This document shows, in pieces, positions 1-11,281 of a stretch of DNA of 64,000 nt. Both the position numbers and the translations under genes were made by a program. The first letter of the stretch is position 1, and each line of letters opens with the position of its first letter. Location: positions 20,269,146 through 20,333,145 of the forward strand of contig NC_084940.1 in assembly GCF_958298935.1 (NCBI RefSeq), given 5' to 3'. The notes beneath the pieces are model-generated. The model was given only the letters and a program-made list of their open reading frames with translations, made no database searches and was not told the origin of the DNA. The stretch comes from Phragmites australis (Eukaryota > Streptophyta > Magnoliopsida > Poales > Poaceae).

Positions 1-1230
1 GGGGTAGTCACCTATGTTAGGGTTTTCCCTTATCATCCCTTGGAACGTAGATGGTTTATGGTTAGGTATCTTTGGTCGGTAGATTGCTTAGCCATGCTTT
101 TGGTATACTGGGAAGTGTTATAATCTTGACTAATGAACATATGCAACAATGGTGGTTAATTTTTTAATGGTATAGCAACATGGAACCTTAGGCCTTGAGC
201 AAAGTGCTTTTGATGGTTGCCATGGTTATGATGTTGGTAGTGTCTGCTCAAGTAACCTAAGTAAGGACAGGTTCGTGGAGCGACGACCCATGAAGTAACG
301 TACCAACCACGAGGCTAATATGGTTAAGGCGTGACATACTAGTTAGAGTCTATCCAGTGTGTGTTGTGTCGGTACAAAAGGGGGCTTCTGGGTAAGAGTT
401 GAACTCGCGTAAATCCTTGCGGTGAAACCTAGTGGGCAGACGTATACTGGATTAGTCTCTGGTTAGTGAAAAATGTCATTTAGTGATTTCTTGGCGGCAC
501 ACCACTAGCGTGTGTTAAGTGTCTTGCAAACACGGCAACATGGAATTCACTGACTTGTGGGGAAAGCTGGATAACCTCTGTAGAGTGTAAAACTATTATA
601 ACAGCCGTGCCCACGGTTATGAGAGACTTGGATCCTCACATGATTAGTTGGTTATGGATATGGGTTTGGTCATGATTTTGGATATAGTATAAGGAGTACT
701 AGACGGTTATGGTATGCAAGGTGGGGAGCCTTGCATGCTGGGTGTTGGACTGTATGGGTCATATTCAGTTAATAATTGCTTAATGTTTTTGAGTTCAAAT
801 ATGTTTTCATTACTCGTATTTATGCAAATGTACCATGTGTTAGCCTATTCTTGTTTTAAGCCTACATATCATTATTTTCCACACTTGCTGAGTACTCTAT
901 GTGCTCACCCTTGCTATCTCCCACAATACATATGCTGCTCAGTGGAAGACTTTGAAGATTTCCAAGACGATGACCTGGCGTTCTAGGAGTGTGTCTTCCG
1001 GTCAGTGCCTGTGGAATGCTTGGTCGCCGATGTTTTCATTCTGCTGCTGTTGTTTAGATGTTGTCATTTAGCTATTGATGTTGTTTTAGGTGAACTCTTT
1101 ATTGTAAGAAGTGAACGATTATAAGTTAAAGTATTGCTTTTGTTACTTCACCTATGACGTTCTTATCTGTGTTAAACTTCCTGGGCACACATAAACCACA
1201 CTTGGTTTTGTCCGTTAAAACCAGGTGTGA
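1..1230 (+). mobile_element. 3' part of a family-X Gypsy LTR (plus orientation)
   Basis: This is the last ~1.2 kb of a long LTR that recurs in the window: reverse copies at 3336-4750, 11282-13255 and 20969-22300, and a forward copy at 35660-36903. The shared text runs from the TTAGCCATGC region through GTGTAAAACTAT to the terminal GTCCGTTAAAACC block. The copy enters from the left window edge, so its 5' part is not seen. It ends near 1230 with no primer-binding site following, so it is a 3' LTR or solo LTR. It carries one unit of the GTACTAGA repeat that is tripled in other copies. It is non-coding; short ORFs in it are not conserved between copies. Confidence 0.7.
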
Positions 1231-1643
1231 TAGAAGCACTAAGGTTCTCTGGCTCTACTTTAACAAGGATGTTGGCGGCCACCTCCTGATCCATGTGCCC
1301 ATGGGAATCACGGGGCATAACGAAGAGACCTCGTGACCGCCTTTGAAAAGGTAAGGTGGCCCCAGATGCTGGAGACGCACTAGACCCTTCTCTGAACATG
1401 GAGTCCCAGACATAGGTGTGGCCCCTCCTGGCCTCGGGCCACCACACCTATATGCAAAAATCCTACTCAAGTTAGCCGCACGACGCAAACACCCCAGCAA
1501 CAACACAAAAATAGAGAATTACGAGCAGGAGGCAGAAATTCCCCAAGGGGACAAATGAAGTCAAAATTCCACAAAATAGGAGAAGGTGATCAAAATACTA
1601 GGACCCCATCCTTCCACAGGAAGAAGAAGAAAAACAAAAAAAA

Positions 1644-1777
1644 TGTGAGGGATGTCCAGACGAATGTGATGTGTCTGAGAGGTGGATCCCCGGAAGCATT
1701 GTCGGTGCATAGAGACTGCTCTCGCAGAGCAACAACCAGGTATGAGGGATGTCGAGATGAATGTGATGTGTCTGAGA
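1644..1777. repeat. 37 bp direct duplication, two units
   Basis: Positions 1644-1680 and 1741-1777 are nearly identical over about 37 bases (core GAATGTGATGTGTCTGAGA), separated by 60 unrelated bases. The few differences are single substitutions. Confidence 0.8.
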
Positions 1778-1851
1778 GCTCTTGGCGAGAATTCTAGCCC
1801 ACCGTTGAAAACTCAGGGCAGGGAGCCCCTCAGCCACTCGGCCTCATATGA

Positions 1852-1923
1852 GCTACCATATAACGTAGCATCATGGACCAGCCATGCGCTACCATATAAC
1901 GTAGCATCATGGACCAGCCATGC
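1852..1923. repeat. 36 bp tandem duplication, two identical units
   Basis: Units at 1852-1887 and 1888-1923 are the same, starting GCTACCATATAACG and ending GACCAGCCATGC. The lack of divergence suggests a recent duplication. Confidence 0.9.
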
Positions 1924-1944
1924 TTCACCCATACTCCCCGGTGG

Positions 1945-2714
1945 AGTTCTCTAGGGCCACACGAGTATCCACCGAGGGCTCTCCTAGATGGAAACCCTCA
2001 ACCATAGAGTCCGACACCTGCTGCACCAACGCCTTGAACTGGTGAAGCTCTGCCTGATGCAGTAGAGCCAGCTAAAAATCCAAGGCTGTGCATACATTGG
2101 ACCTCGTATAGGCCTCGACAGCATTGGTCATCACCCTCGTGGCAGATCAGAGCTAGTGGAGCATCAGAACCAGAACTTCCAAGACTGAAGGGATGGGCGG
2201 GCTTTCAGCCCCACATCCCCTCAAAGCATCACAAATAGCCTGGGTAGCCTCCGATGCACGCTTGACTAACATACGGTGCTCTTCATGCAGTATCTCCTTC
2301 GCCGCCCTAGTTTCCCTCAGCTCCCAATGGACATTGACCATCATCATCGTTCGGAGGACCTTGGCAGCACCCTCTGTTGCCGCGCGGGCTGTGGTGGCCT
2401 CCTCGAGGGATGCCTCCAATTCCCGGAGGGCTTCAACAACCTTTCCCTCCTCAGCCTCTGCATGCTCCCACCGTGCCACCGCCTCCTGACAAAGACCCTC
2501 CTCGTGCTCCGGACCGCGTCACCTCTTTCCATTGAAGGCTCTCCTCACGCTTGCGAAGCAATGCCCCCTCCTGTAGATGACTCTCGGTAGACTCTGTCCA
2601 TTTCTTGGACTCCTCCATAGCCTGTCGAAGTCCCGTTGCCTCGTCTAGAGCCTCGTCATGGGTCGCAACAAGGGCTTGGCATCCTGCACAACCCGTCACC
2701 CTTGTCAAAATCAA
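1945..2714 (-). pseudogene. Coiled-coil accessory/gag-like ORF of a grass Gypsy element (decayed)
   Basis: Minus-strand frames joined by frameshifts give an Ala/Glu/Arg-rich protein with heptad-like patterns (ALRELEASLEEATTARAAT, ALDEATGLRQAMEESKKW). A Gly-Ala-Glu-Ser-Pro-Pro-Ile-Pro stretch follows, and the C-terminal part reads HQAELHQFKALVQQVSDS. This order (long coiled coil, then ESPPIP, then FKALVQQVSDS) is what I know from unclassified grass retrotransposon proteins, where it lies near gag; the enzymatic role, if any, is unknown. The frame breaks near 2470 and 2150, and the upstream end is cut by the LTR fragment at 2755. It is a relic, not a host gene. Confidence 0.6.
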
Positions 2715-2754
2715 TTACTTCAAGGCACAATATAGGAAGGATAGGATGAGCCAC

Positions 2755-3330
2755 TGTCGGTGAATCAGGAACCAAGGGTCCCCGAACACCGAGGCCAGGC
2801 CAGCAATCTGCCACGTGGCGCCATCCCACGGAGTCTCCTCCGCAAGGTAAAAAAGATTAAGTCCCGGGAGAGGGCGCCTGGGGCCACAGTCAGTGGTCCC
2901 CGAGTACCCAAGTTCCCCGATGATCTGCGAAGTCTGACTGCCGGGAAGAAAGTGCTCGGGGAGGTATACGGTGACCCCCGAGCACCCGAGTCCCCTAACG
3001 ACCAAGAAAGCTAAGTACCGGGAGAAGTGTGCCCGGGGCCGCGAGCGGTGGCCCCCTGGGCACCCAAGTACCCCGAGGACCCACTGAAGGAAGTTCCGGG
3101 AGAGAGTGCTCGGGGTTGCGTGCAGCGGCCCCCGAGCACTCGGTCCCCCGAAGGTTCATACAAGTGTGCCCGGGAGAGAGTGCTCGGCGAGGTGAACAGT
3201 ACCCCCGAGCACTCGGTTCCCCGAGGATCAAGAAAGGGCATTCTCAGGAGAGTGCTTGGGGAGGTGAACAGTGACCCTCGAGCACTCGGTTCCTCGACGA
3301 CTCAGAAAGCCCCCTGACAGTGGCCCCTGC
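2755..3330 (+). mobile_element. Fragment of a TGTCGG-type LTR
   Basis: It starts TGTCGGTGAATCAGGAACC and shares order and motifs with the complete solo LTR at 18261-19630, including the CCACGTGGCGCC block and the GTGCTCGGGG hairpin units. Only the first ~575 bp are present. It then joins directly to a reverse family-X LTR at about 3336, so the 3' part was lost by deletion or a rearranged junction. Confidence 0.7.
2860..3290. repeat. Array of ~72 bp units, each an inverted repeat
   Basis: About five or six units run in tandem, each with a GTGCTCGGGG-like arm, an 11-14 base loop and a CCCCGAGCAC-like arm (starts near 2869, 2951, 3029, 3106, 3179, 3251). The unit at 3029 has GTGCCC paired with GGGCAC instead of GTGCTC with GAGCAC, so both arms changed together. 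Other units have unpaired differences. Confidence 0.8.
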
Positions 3331-5098
3331 ACTAGATTTTACACTCTACAGAGGTTGTCTGGCTTTCTCCACAAGTCAGTGAACTCCATGTTGCCGTGTT
3401 TACAAGATACTTAACACACACCAGTGGTGTGCCGCCTGGAGATCACTATATGACATTACCACTAACCAGAGCCAACTCCAGTATGCGTTTGCCCACTAGG
3501 TTTCACCACTAGGGATTATGGAAAGGCTGTAGCGTTTCCAACCCAAAAGCCACCTTTTGTGCTAACCCGACACACACTGGATAGAACTCTAACTAGTATG
3601 CCACACCTTACCCATATCAGTCTCCTGGTTGGTACATTATTTCTTGGGTTGTAGCTCCACGAATCAGTCCTTACTTAGGATACTTGAGCAAATACTAAAC
3701 AAACAACATAACCATGATAACCACCACAACCACTTTGCTCAAGGCCTAAGGTTCCATGTTGCTAAACCATTAACAAATTAACCATTATCATTACATATGT
3801 TCATTATTCAAGTTTATCACACTTCCCAGTATCCCAAAAGCGAGGCTTAGCACTTCTACCCACAAAAGACACCTAACCGTAAACCATCTAGGTTCCAAGG
3901 GATGATAAGGGAAAACTAGGGAAAACCCTAATATAGGTGACTACCCATCATATTAACAGACAGTACGTGCAATTTGTAAAACATAAATATTTAAAAACAT
4001 AGGTTCAGGATGATCAAGGAGTACACTTGCGTTTACACAATGCTACTCAGTGTTGTCGAAACCTTGATCTTAAAATCCCTTGAACAGATCAGAAGCGTTA
4101 TCAACTAATCACAAGAACTAACGACCAACAAAAGCAACATCGAATAAACACAAAATAAACTACAAATTGAAAACATTAAAGAAAGAGAATGATGGATTGG
4201 GATCTTTGATTGAGCTAGACAAAGAGAACAGATTTGACTGGGCTTCTTTGAAGGAAAGATAAAACAACAGGAACTAGTGTTTCACATGAAATGATAGAAA
4301 ATATATTCTCAAGGATTAACATGTGCGACCTACAAATTAATATATTATTTTAATATCATAAACTCATGTTTGTGATACAATGACATGTAAATCTGGCTAG
4401 GACTTATATGTCATTGTGAACACCATAAATTTACTAATTAAAATAACATCTTCATGTTGTAGGGATCTAGATGTTAATAATAAATAACTATACTAGAGAT
4501 CATGATCCTAAAAACATTTAATTGCAAGAATCACTCAAATCAGAGCTAAAATAAAGTTATGAATGTTTGAAGTTGCAGGGGCTTTTCTACAAAATCACCT
4601 AATTATAGGGATTATTTTTGTACTAGAAAAGACTGAATTGCTGACTAGGTTGACTTTAATGATGTGGCTAGCTGACTGGGATGACAAGTTAGTAAATTTG
4701 CTAACGTGGCCGTCTCAGGTAACAAGCAGTGATGACTTGGATTAAGTGGATAGTGGTAGTTTCTGATTGGTGGCCGAAGGGGTAAGGCTTGGATCTAATC
4801 GTTACCGTGGCTCTTGGATCAGACGGTTGGGATTTGCTCTGATGGGTTTTAGCCACAGGAGGAGGTCTGGACGGGGGAGCCAAGCTCAAGACGATGACGA
4901 ACTTCAATGGAGTAGAGCGAAAAGCTCGTCACCTACTTCGGGGGGTCAACAGTGAGCAGCGGAGGAGGAAGAGGAAGCTATGGAGAACTCGTTTGGTGGC
5001 TTACCTCATGCAATGCGACACGGGAAGATGATCGGCGGTGGAGAAGGGGGCGGCGGCATACAGGAGCACGTCGGGGAGGTAGTTCAGTGGTTAGGAGG

Positions 5099-8045
5099 TG
5101 TGAGGAACCGTCCAAATAGTATTCTAATTAATCATCAGGAGGATCATTATTCAAAATCCAACCTCGACAATTAACCAGAATCTTGTTCCGGTAATCCCGG
5201 CACGTGTTTTGTGTCCAAGGATCGGAACACATGCCTCCAACATAATCATCACAACATAGCTTAATAAAGAGCAAGTAATAAACATTTATATTACAAAAAT
5301 TAAGCATGCAACTGATTCCAACAATTTATAACAAAAGCGAGCTAGGAGGAGACAAAAACCCCTCAACTCCTAACTATCCAGAGATCTACACAGTAGAAAG
5401 AATAAACTAGACAACAAAAAAGAGTGGAGCCACATGCCCTTAGGCTCCACTCCAAAAGCTCGAGCTTCAGAGTAGGACGCACTACTCCTGCCGGCCACCC
5501 TAATCGGCAGGCTCAAAGTAACCGAACACCGCCCCTTCCTCAGTAGCCGGAGTACCTGCATCAACTTAAGGGTAGTACCCTGAGTACGAAGGTACTCGCA
5601 AGACTTACACAATGTGGGTATATAATATTCCAACTCCAACGATTATGCATTGAGCTGTTAGCAAGAATATAAACATGTGGTTAAGTTAATTAAAGCGGTA
5701 AGCAATGTAGACATATGTGTGAACAACTAACTTAACCAACATGTATGAAATTACCCTACAACTACCAAATGATCATATGAAACTGTAACCACAATAGTAT
5801 CAATGTATAATAAGTGCCATCTCGACCACCTCCCACATATCCGAACCACAAACCACATATTCGAACCATCATCCACAAGCGAGAACTCTACGACTGATAC
5901 AAATGAAACCATAGCATGCTCATGACCAAGAGCGCGGCAGTTCAAACTGTTTTTACACCCTGCAGGGCAATACTCTTGGACCCACACGACTCGGGGACCA
6001 TACGGCTTGTGCCACCCACTAAAGTGCACACAAGGGGGTAGCCGTGTCAACCTTTCCCAACTAGCCCCAACCGTGTGCGGCATGCATCGCTCGGTGCGGT
6101 GGTACTAGAACTACTCCCGGAGCAAATTAGTAACACTTACAAGCCCGCCCCGCTCACACCGTCGATGTTCAGGCCCCACAAAGCTACAGCTGCGAAGGTA
6201 TTCGGCTCGCCATACCATTAGATCTGCATGTGGTGAGTAAGGTAAGTTCTAATGCCAACTGTACCGATGGACGGCCTTAAACTATGCAAGTGGCCTACGG
6301 TGTCCGAGTTCCCTTCCTGAACTGCCCCCGAACTTTCCTTGAGGGCAGATTACACCCCTAACACCACCCACATCTCGTCTCATACTCACCACTCAACCAA
6401 CCATAACAACCTCAACCATGTATTTGTGTGACAAAAGTAAATCCTATGCTCACGAACAACGGAAAACGCCGTCGTTCGACTTCTACCGAAAGACCTACGC
6501 ATGGCTAAGCATATAAATCGAACTTGTACCTAGACATAACATCATCAAAAAGCTACAAGGAACGTGGATGAACAAGTCATCGAGGTAGAAGAATGCAATT
6601 GGAGTAGGTTCTACCCATTTGTTCCCGACATCGACTCCCTATACATGCAAACCTATACATAAGCATAATTTATCAATATTTAGACTTCATTCAATTCAAC
6701 TAACAGGGTGTAATATGTTAGATGCTTGCCTTGCTATTCAGGTGGCTGTCCAAAGTTTCCCTCGCTCTCCTGGATTACTGGCTCGATGTTCTCTAAAAAG
6801 AATAACACGTGCAATGCCATGAGTATGAATAAAGTGCAGCAACGCATGCCACAATATGCACAAGATGACATCCATAAAGATATTCTTAATGCATGAAAAC
6901 ATTTTTCCAGCTAGAACAAGTCGTAAGAAAACTAGCAAAATTGGATTCACCCACTTTGGACTTGTGAAGAATTATCGGTGAATTAATGAAGCTCTAACAT
7001 AATTAATTAATCTCAGAAATTTAATTCAACATTGAATGGTTGGGGATATTTTTAATAGATATATTAGTTTATTTTGAAACCAACAAAATTAGTTTCATAA
7101 TTTGTGGAGTTACAGAGAATTTACTATGAATTTTACAATATATCAGTACAAAAGAAAAAAAGCTGATGAACAGTCAACCGGGATACTCCGGGTACCGGAG
7201 TCTCCAGATGATCCTCCAGGATGGGTCCTCTGTTATTTTTCGGCTAGGAGTCACCCGGACCCTCTGGGTTAACCCGGATTCTCCGGGTGGCTCCAGAACA
7301 GCCCGTTTGAGAGGGGGAAACTTGGTCAAAATAATTTGCGAACTTCTCCATACCAAAAGAAACATCTTAGAGCTAATTCAAGGGTCCTAGAACTCACTAC
7401 CCAACCTAAAAACTCAATTCCTAACTCAAATTCATCCAAATCCTCAAATTAGGTCTAAAACATCAAAAATACCCAAACTTTACCACCTAGCTCCAAATTC
7501 GGATTTTGACCAACCAAATGCGTATCCAACCCATGGGAAGCCTAAAGGACTTACCCAATGTGCTTTTCCAAGGTTGGGGACCACCGAGAGCAGGAAGAAA
7601 TGGTGGGAAATCGAAGAACTCTGATGTTCCTTGAGCTTCAACCAAGAACACCAAAAGACAACAAAATCGGCTTGAATCCTTCGGGAAAAAGAAAATGAAT
7701 TGTAGGAATGGATAGCTTATGAGCTCATGATCGCAATGGTACCACATGCTCACCTTGAATCAGCTCCTAGAGCGTGGATTTGAGGGAGAAAGGGAGAGAG
7801 TGCTTGAGAGGGGAGTGAGAGGGAGAGGGAGCTCGAGTGGGGACATGAGGGAGAGTGAGGAGGAGAGAGGGAGGGCAGGTGGGTTGCCCCTTTGGAGTGG
7901 AGGAGGTGTGGGGCCAGGTGGGTCCCACATGTTAGAGAGAAAGAGGTCTATTTTAACTACGAATTTAATTCTTTTCTCTCCCGAATTTCTTTCTCTCATC
8001 CAATTGATTTGAAATGAAGTGCTCTAGTGCGTAAAATAATTTACA
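5099..8045 (-). mobile_element. Reverse-oriented LTR of the Gypsy-1 family inserted in the X1 LTR
   Basis: Its left end TGTGAGGAACCGTCC is the reverse complement of the Gypsy-1 LTR 3' end. The whole length then parallels the Gypsy-1 3' LTR in reverse: the CACGTGTTTTGTGTCC block near 5200, the CACCCACTAAAGTGCAC block near 6015, the ATTAATTAA block near 7000 and the GAGAGGG-rich block at 7780-7900. About the first 90 bp of the LTR are missing or altered at 8040-8060, and no clear target duplication was found. It is most likely a truncated solo LTR. Its short reading frames recur in the other LTR copies and are not genes. Confidence 0.7.
7175..7310. repeat. Cluster of short palindromic CCGGGT/ACCCGG motifs in the LTR
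   Basis: Within the reverse Gypsy-1-type LTR this segment holds repeated near-palindromes such as ACCGGGATACTCCGGGTACC and ACCCGGATTCTCCGGGT. The homologous place in the Gypsy-1 LTRs (19785-19945 and 33730-33885) holds a different motif, GGTCTGACC. The location is conserved but the motif is not. Confidence 0.6.
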
Positions 8046-8265
8046 TGATTAAGTGGGGAAAGCTTCAATGGGCAGCGGTGAAGCTTTTGGGTAGCTTGGT
8101 GGTGGCAAGGCGGCACAGAAATGATGAGTAGGTGAGATCCTACAAAGCTACCGCAATGGCGTCGGCGGCGGCTCGATCTCAGCATTATGATGGGCTCAGG
8201 TTTCAGTGGGTTAGGGCACAGGAGACAGCGATTATAGAGGAATCGAGCAGGGGTGCGCTCGGGTG

Positions 8266-8276
8266 CTATATATAAG
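8266..8276 (-). promoter_or_regulatory. Candidate TATA box of the X1 3' LTR
   Basis: On the minus strand the sequence reads CTTATATATAGC, about 820 bp inside the LTR start. The X2 LTR and the family-X solo LTR have TATA boxes at a similar distance (24088-24100 and 35598-35607), which supports a shared retroelement promoter. Confidence 0.45.
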
Positions 8277-9096
8277 CGGTGAAGATGAGGAATTCGTGGC
8301 ACACACGCCAAGAAGGGCGGCGGAGGGAGTCCGGGTCGGGGATGAGTGGTGAAGGTGGCTTTGCGAGGGGGCGCGTCCGATAGCGTGGCGGATGGGCCAG
8401 CGGCAGCTCCTGGACGGGGCACGCTCAGCTGTTGAGTGCATGCGCTGGCGCGGGAGGCAGGCTAGAGCCTAGAGCAAGACAGGCGGGCGCGCGGGAGTGG
8501 GCCGAGGCAGACGGCCTAGGTGGGGAGGAGGAGGAAGAGAGGGAGAGAGAGGAGAGCGGGCTGAACTGGATTGGGCTTGGCCCACGAGAGAAGAGATTGG
8601 ACCGGGGGGGGGGGGGAGTGGCTGATGGGCTAGGCTAGCTTCAGCTTGCCTAGTGGGGATTGAGTTAAGTTTTATTTTTATTTAGGAATTTCTAGGGAAG
8701 AAGAATGGCTAATAAAATCCAAATAAATTATCAAATGAAGCCTAGAAATTCTAGGAAAAAATCCACCAAGCTTTTAAAAACATTTAGAAGCCAAATAAAA
8801 TATTTTGAACTCATGAAACATTTTAATATTTTGGAAATTAAACATAACTCGAAAGAATTCGAATAAATTCGAAATGAGCCGAAATAAAATCCAAGAAAAT
8901 CCAGAGAAATTCAACTACTAAAAATAAAACCGAAATACCTATTTCCAGCATGAATGCATTCAAACAAATAATAACCTTATTCAAATATGAATTTGAATTT
9001 AGAAAACGGGGTTTTTCCTATTCTATTTATTCAACCTATAACCAAATCTTGGAAAAAATTTAAAAAATTGAGAAAATTAAAAATTAGGGTGTGACA

Positions 9097-9114
9097 AATC
9101 TACCCCCCTTAAAG
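9097..9114 (-). other. Polypurine tract of X1
   Basis: On the minus strand AAGGGGGGTAGATT lies directly before the LTR start TGTCACACCC. The same tract occurs in X2 at 25184-25201. This is the expected plus-strand primer for reverse transcription. Confidence 0.75.
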
Positions 9115-9296
9115 GAATCTCGTCCTTGAGATTCAGGCAGATCAGAGAAGAGATAAGGGAACTTGGTCTTCAAAATTATCTTCTTGCTTTCCAAATCTCA
9201 TTTTCTTCTCGGTGGTAACTTCATTGCACCAACATACTCTGATCACCTTTCTTTTGAAAGAATTTTCCTCAAATGTCTCAAAAAAATCTTGATTAA

Positions 9297-9720
9297 TTAC
9301 CCTGAGTATGTAAAATTTCTCTCGGATATTCCATTTTTGGTATCTTCAATGGTTGTAGCTACCTTTGATGTATTCTGGCAAGTAGCACACATAGCTACAT
9401 ACTCTGCTACATCTCTCTTCATTTCATGCCACCATTTAGCAATCCTTGAGATCTTGATACATCTTAGTGCTTTTTGAACTATTTCCCGAGAATCCCATGG
9501 CTTTAGCACTCTTGATAAGTTTCCTTCATTTCTTGATCTTTTCATTTGCTAATTGACCTTGGCGGACCTTCTTAACTTGGAGATTTACTAAGGCGTATCT
9601 AATTTTGAGAAAAGGGTACTTGTTCTTAACAATCACTTCTGGGATTGGAGTGCAGCTTCTGGGTACTGTCCTTCCTTTGGCACACTTTTTTACCTTATTA
9701 CCCTTGTTGACTAGCCATTG
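9297..9720 (-). pseudogene. X1 fused relic of reverse transcriptase start and integrase zinc-binding domain
   Basis: Reading the minus strand from ~9700, the stretch VIVKNKYPFLKIR resembles the start of the Gypsy RT domain (usually VKNKYPLPRIDD). About 40 codons later the frame carries WWHEMKRDVAEYVAMCATCQ, the H2C2-type integrase zinc-binding region with its CxxC pair. In a complete Gypsy pol these lie more than 1.5 kb apart, so most of RT, RNase H and the spacer are gone. The integrase core is also absent: after ATTIEDTKNG the frame decays. X2 shows the same fusion, so the deletion predates both insertions. Non-functional as an enzyme. Confidence 0.6.
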
Positions 9721-10139
9721 CTAAAAAACAACTTCTGCGCCTTCGGATTCCAGAACCAATAGATTGGCTAGAAAGTCTACCCCCTTAAGAAGAGCGGACT
9801 TCTTTGACATGCATTTCTAGTTTTTTTGGATGTAGACAAACTAGAGATGAAATGGAGAAACATTAACAACTCTTGGCAGAACGAGGGGAAACAAAACTTC
9901 CATTCAAGTCTTAACATAGATTGTACTTAAGTAACATGGTTTGATGATAATTGATACAAAGACAAGACATAAAGAGATTTCAACATCAGATCCATATTAT
10001 TACGAGGTTGCATCTGGCATGGAATGTCACTCTCATCTTTTCTGTTCCTACTGAGCTTCTTTGGGCTTGACATTATCCTATTGAGCTTGACTATCTTAAG
10101 TTGTTTGCTACTTGAACATCGTGACGGCCTAAATGCTGA

Positions 10140-10671
10140 ACTGAGGTCTTCATCTAGGGTTTGGGGTTGATTAGGCTCTAGTTAGGGTACTTCTTGGGAC
10201 AATATCTCACAAAGTGTCCCTCTTCTCCATAGTAGAAACAAACCTTCTTATTGTCAGGTACAAGGATCCTCAGGGGACAGCGGTTGGCACAATGCCTTTC
10301 TTCTCCACAACAAAAACACACCTTCCTTGTAGGAGCATTCTAGGAGTTGCTCTGGACTTGTGAAGTTTCCTGATTGACAGAATAAATTGCCTATTCCAGA
10401 GTGGAGCGTAATCGGGAACTATTGTTTGCTTGTTGGTCTTCCAAGGTTCTCTTCCTCTTCTTGTTTTCACCCTGCTGACTAAGCTGTCTTTTGCACCCAG
10501 AACTTCAATGATCTATAGCATATCTTTCATATTCCGGCCATGCTTTGGTGGATTTGAGTCAGTGTCATCAAGAGTTGTTCCTTGTTGAACTGTGATGGCA
10601 CCTGCTGGTTGTTGCCATTGTTGTTGAGGTTGGCATCCTTACCAAATTGGCATTTCTCTGTGTTCACCATC
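10140..10671 (-). pseudogene. X1 mini-gag with two zinc knuckles
   Basis: A minus-strand start at 10671 gives MVNTEKCQFGKDANLNNNGN, then a stop-containing linker, then two nucleocapsid zinc knuckles. The first, CFCCGEERHCANRC, is a full CX2CX4HX4C. The second, CFYYGEEGHFVRYC, has Tyr in place of the second Cys, a single-base change. The capsid-type domain is missing, so this is shorter than the usual gag by more than half. X2 carries the matching start (MVNSKEDQLGKG). The zinc knuckles would bind the element's RNA during packaging if the protein were made. Confidence 0.6.
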
Positions 10672-11264
10672 GGACCAGGACTGAAGAGAAGAGGCAAAGT
10701 TGGAGAGAGGAAACCTAACTATGCTATAAGCTATATATATATATAAGGAAAGACGTTGTTAGCAGATGCTAAAGTATCCCACAACTCACTCAACACTCAA
10801 ACAGAAAAACCAAATCACACAAGACACACAACAGAAACACACACTATCTACATCACTCTAACATTTCTGAAGAACAGGGGAAAATCCTCCTATGACTACA
10901 AAAAAACTAAAACTGGGAGAAACGCGGAGGTGGATCTTCATGTCTTTAGTGTTGTGGTAGATTATTCTTCCTTGTAGTGAAGGGTCTTCAACTTCATCAT
11001 TGGAATCTTCATATGAGGTAGAAGCATCAAGCGAGATCTTCTAGTGCATCCTTCTCAACCGAAGTAACCGGGATGGTTCAACACCTAAAAGTTTTGAAAT
11101 GGGGAGTATTGGAAACCCATTTTGCTCAATAGATTGGAGTAGGTAAGTGGAGAGAGAAACTGAGAGGTTAGAAAAGCACGAGGTTGAGTTTTTCAAAGTA
11201 GGTTTTTTAAATATAACCTTATGGCATGATCATTCTATCTAGGCTTGCATCCTATAGTCACTAT

Positions 11265-11276
11265 GGCTCTGATACT
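11265..11276 (-). other. Primer-binding site of X1 (initiator Met tRNA type)
   Basis: On the minus strand AGTATCAGAGCC stands five bases after the LTR end (GTGACA). It matches the TGGTATCAGAGCC complement of plant initiator-Met tRNA with the first bases changed. Confidence 0.7.
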
Positions 11277-11281
11277 GTCTT

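Larger units (their letters stand above)
1231..1944. other. Unassigned repeat-rich stretch without a recognisable gene
   Basis: No coding region could be supported. The stretch lies between an LTR end and a retroelement accessory ORF and contains two small duplications described separately. It is probably retroelement-internal or decayed LTR sequence, but I could not match it to another copy in the window. Confidence 0.5.
3336..9096 (-). mobile_element. X1 3' LTR, interrupted
   Basis: Read on the minus strand the LTR begins TGTCACACCCTAATTTT at 9096 directly after the polypurine tract. It runs left through an AT-rich and then GC-rich promoter-like part to about 8050. It resumes at ~5098 after an inserted reverse LTR, and its 3' half (4750-3336) matches the X1 5' LTR at 11865-13255 closely. 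Net length is about 2.8 kb. Confidence 0.6.

Noticed and set aside
3011..3317. Several overlapping open frames on both strands
   Set aside because: Low-stop GC-rich repeat units make all frames open; no coding evidence.
8024..8422. Minus-strand frame of 132 codons, Pro/Arg-rich
   Set aside because: GC-rich LTR sequence around a TATA box; no recognisable domain and no conservation in X2.
8599..8610. Run of ten or more G
   Set aside because: Simple homopolymer, possibly an assembly or sequencing artefact; no G-quadruplex claim possible from one run.
10731..10747. TA dinucleotide run as a promoter
   Set aside because: Simple repeat inside the X1 internal region, with only a partial counterpart in X2; too weak to call a TATA box.
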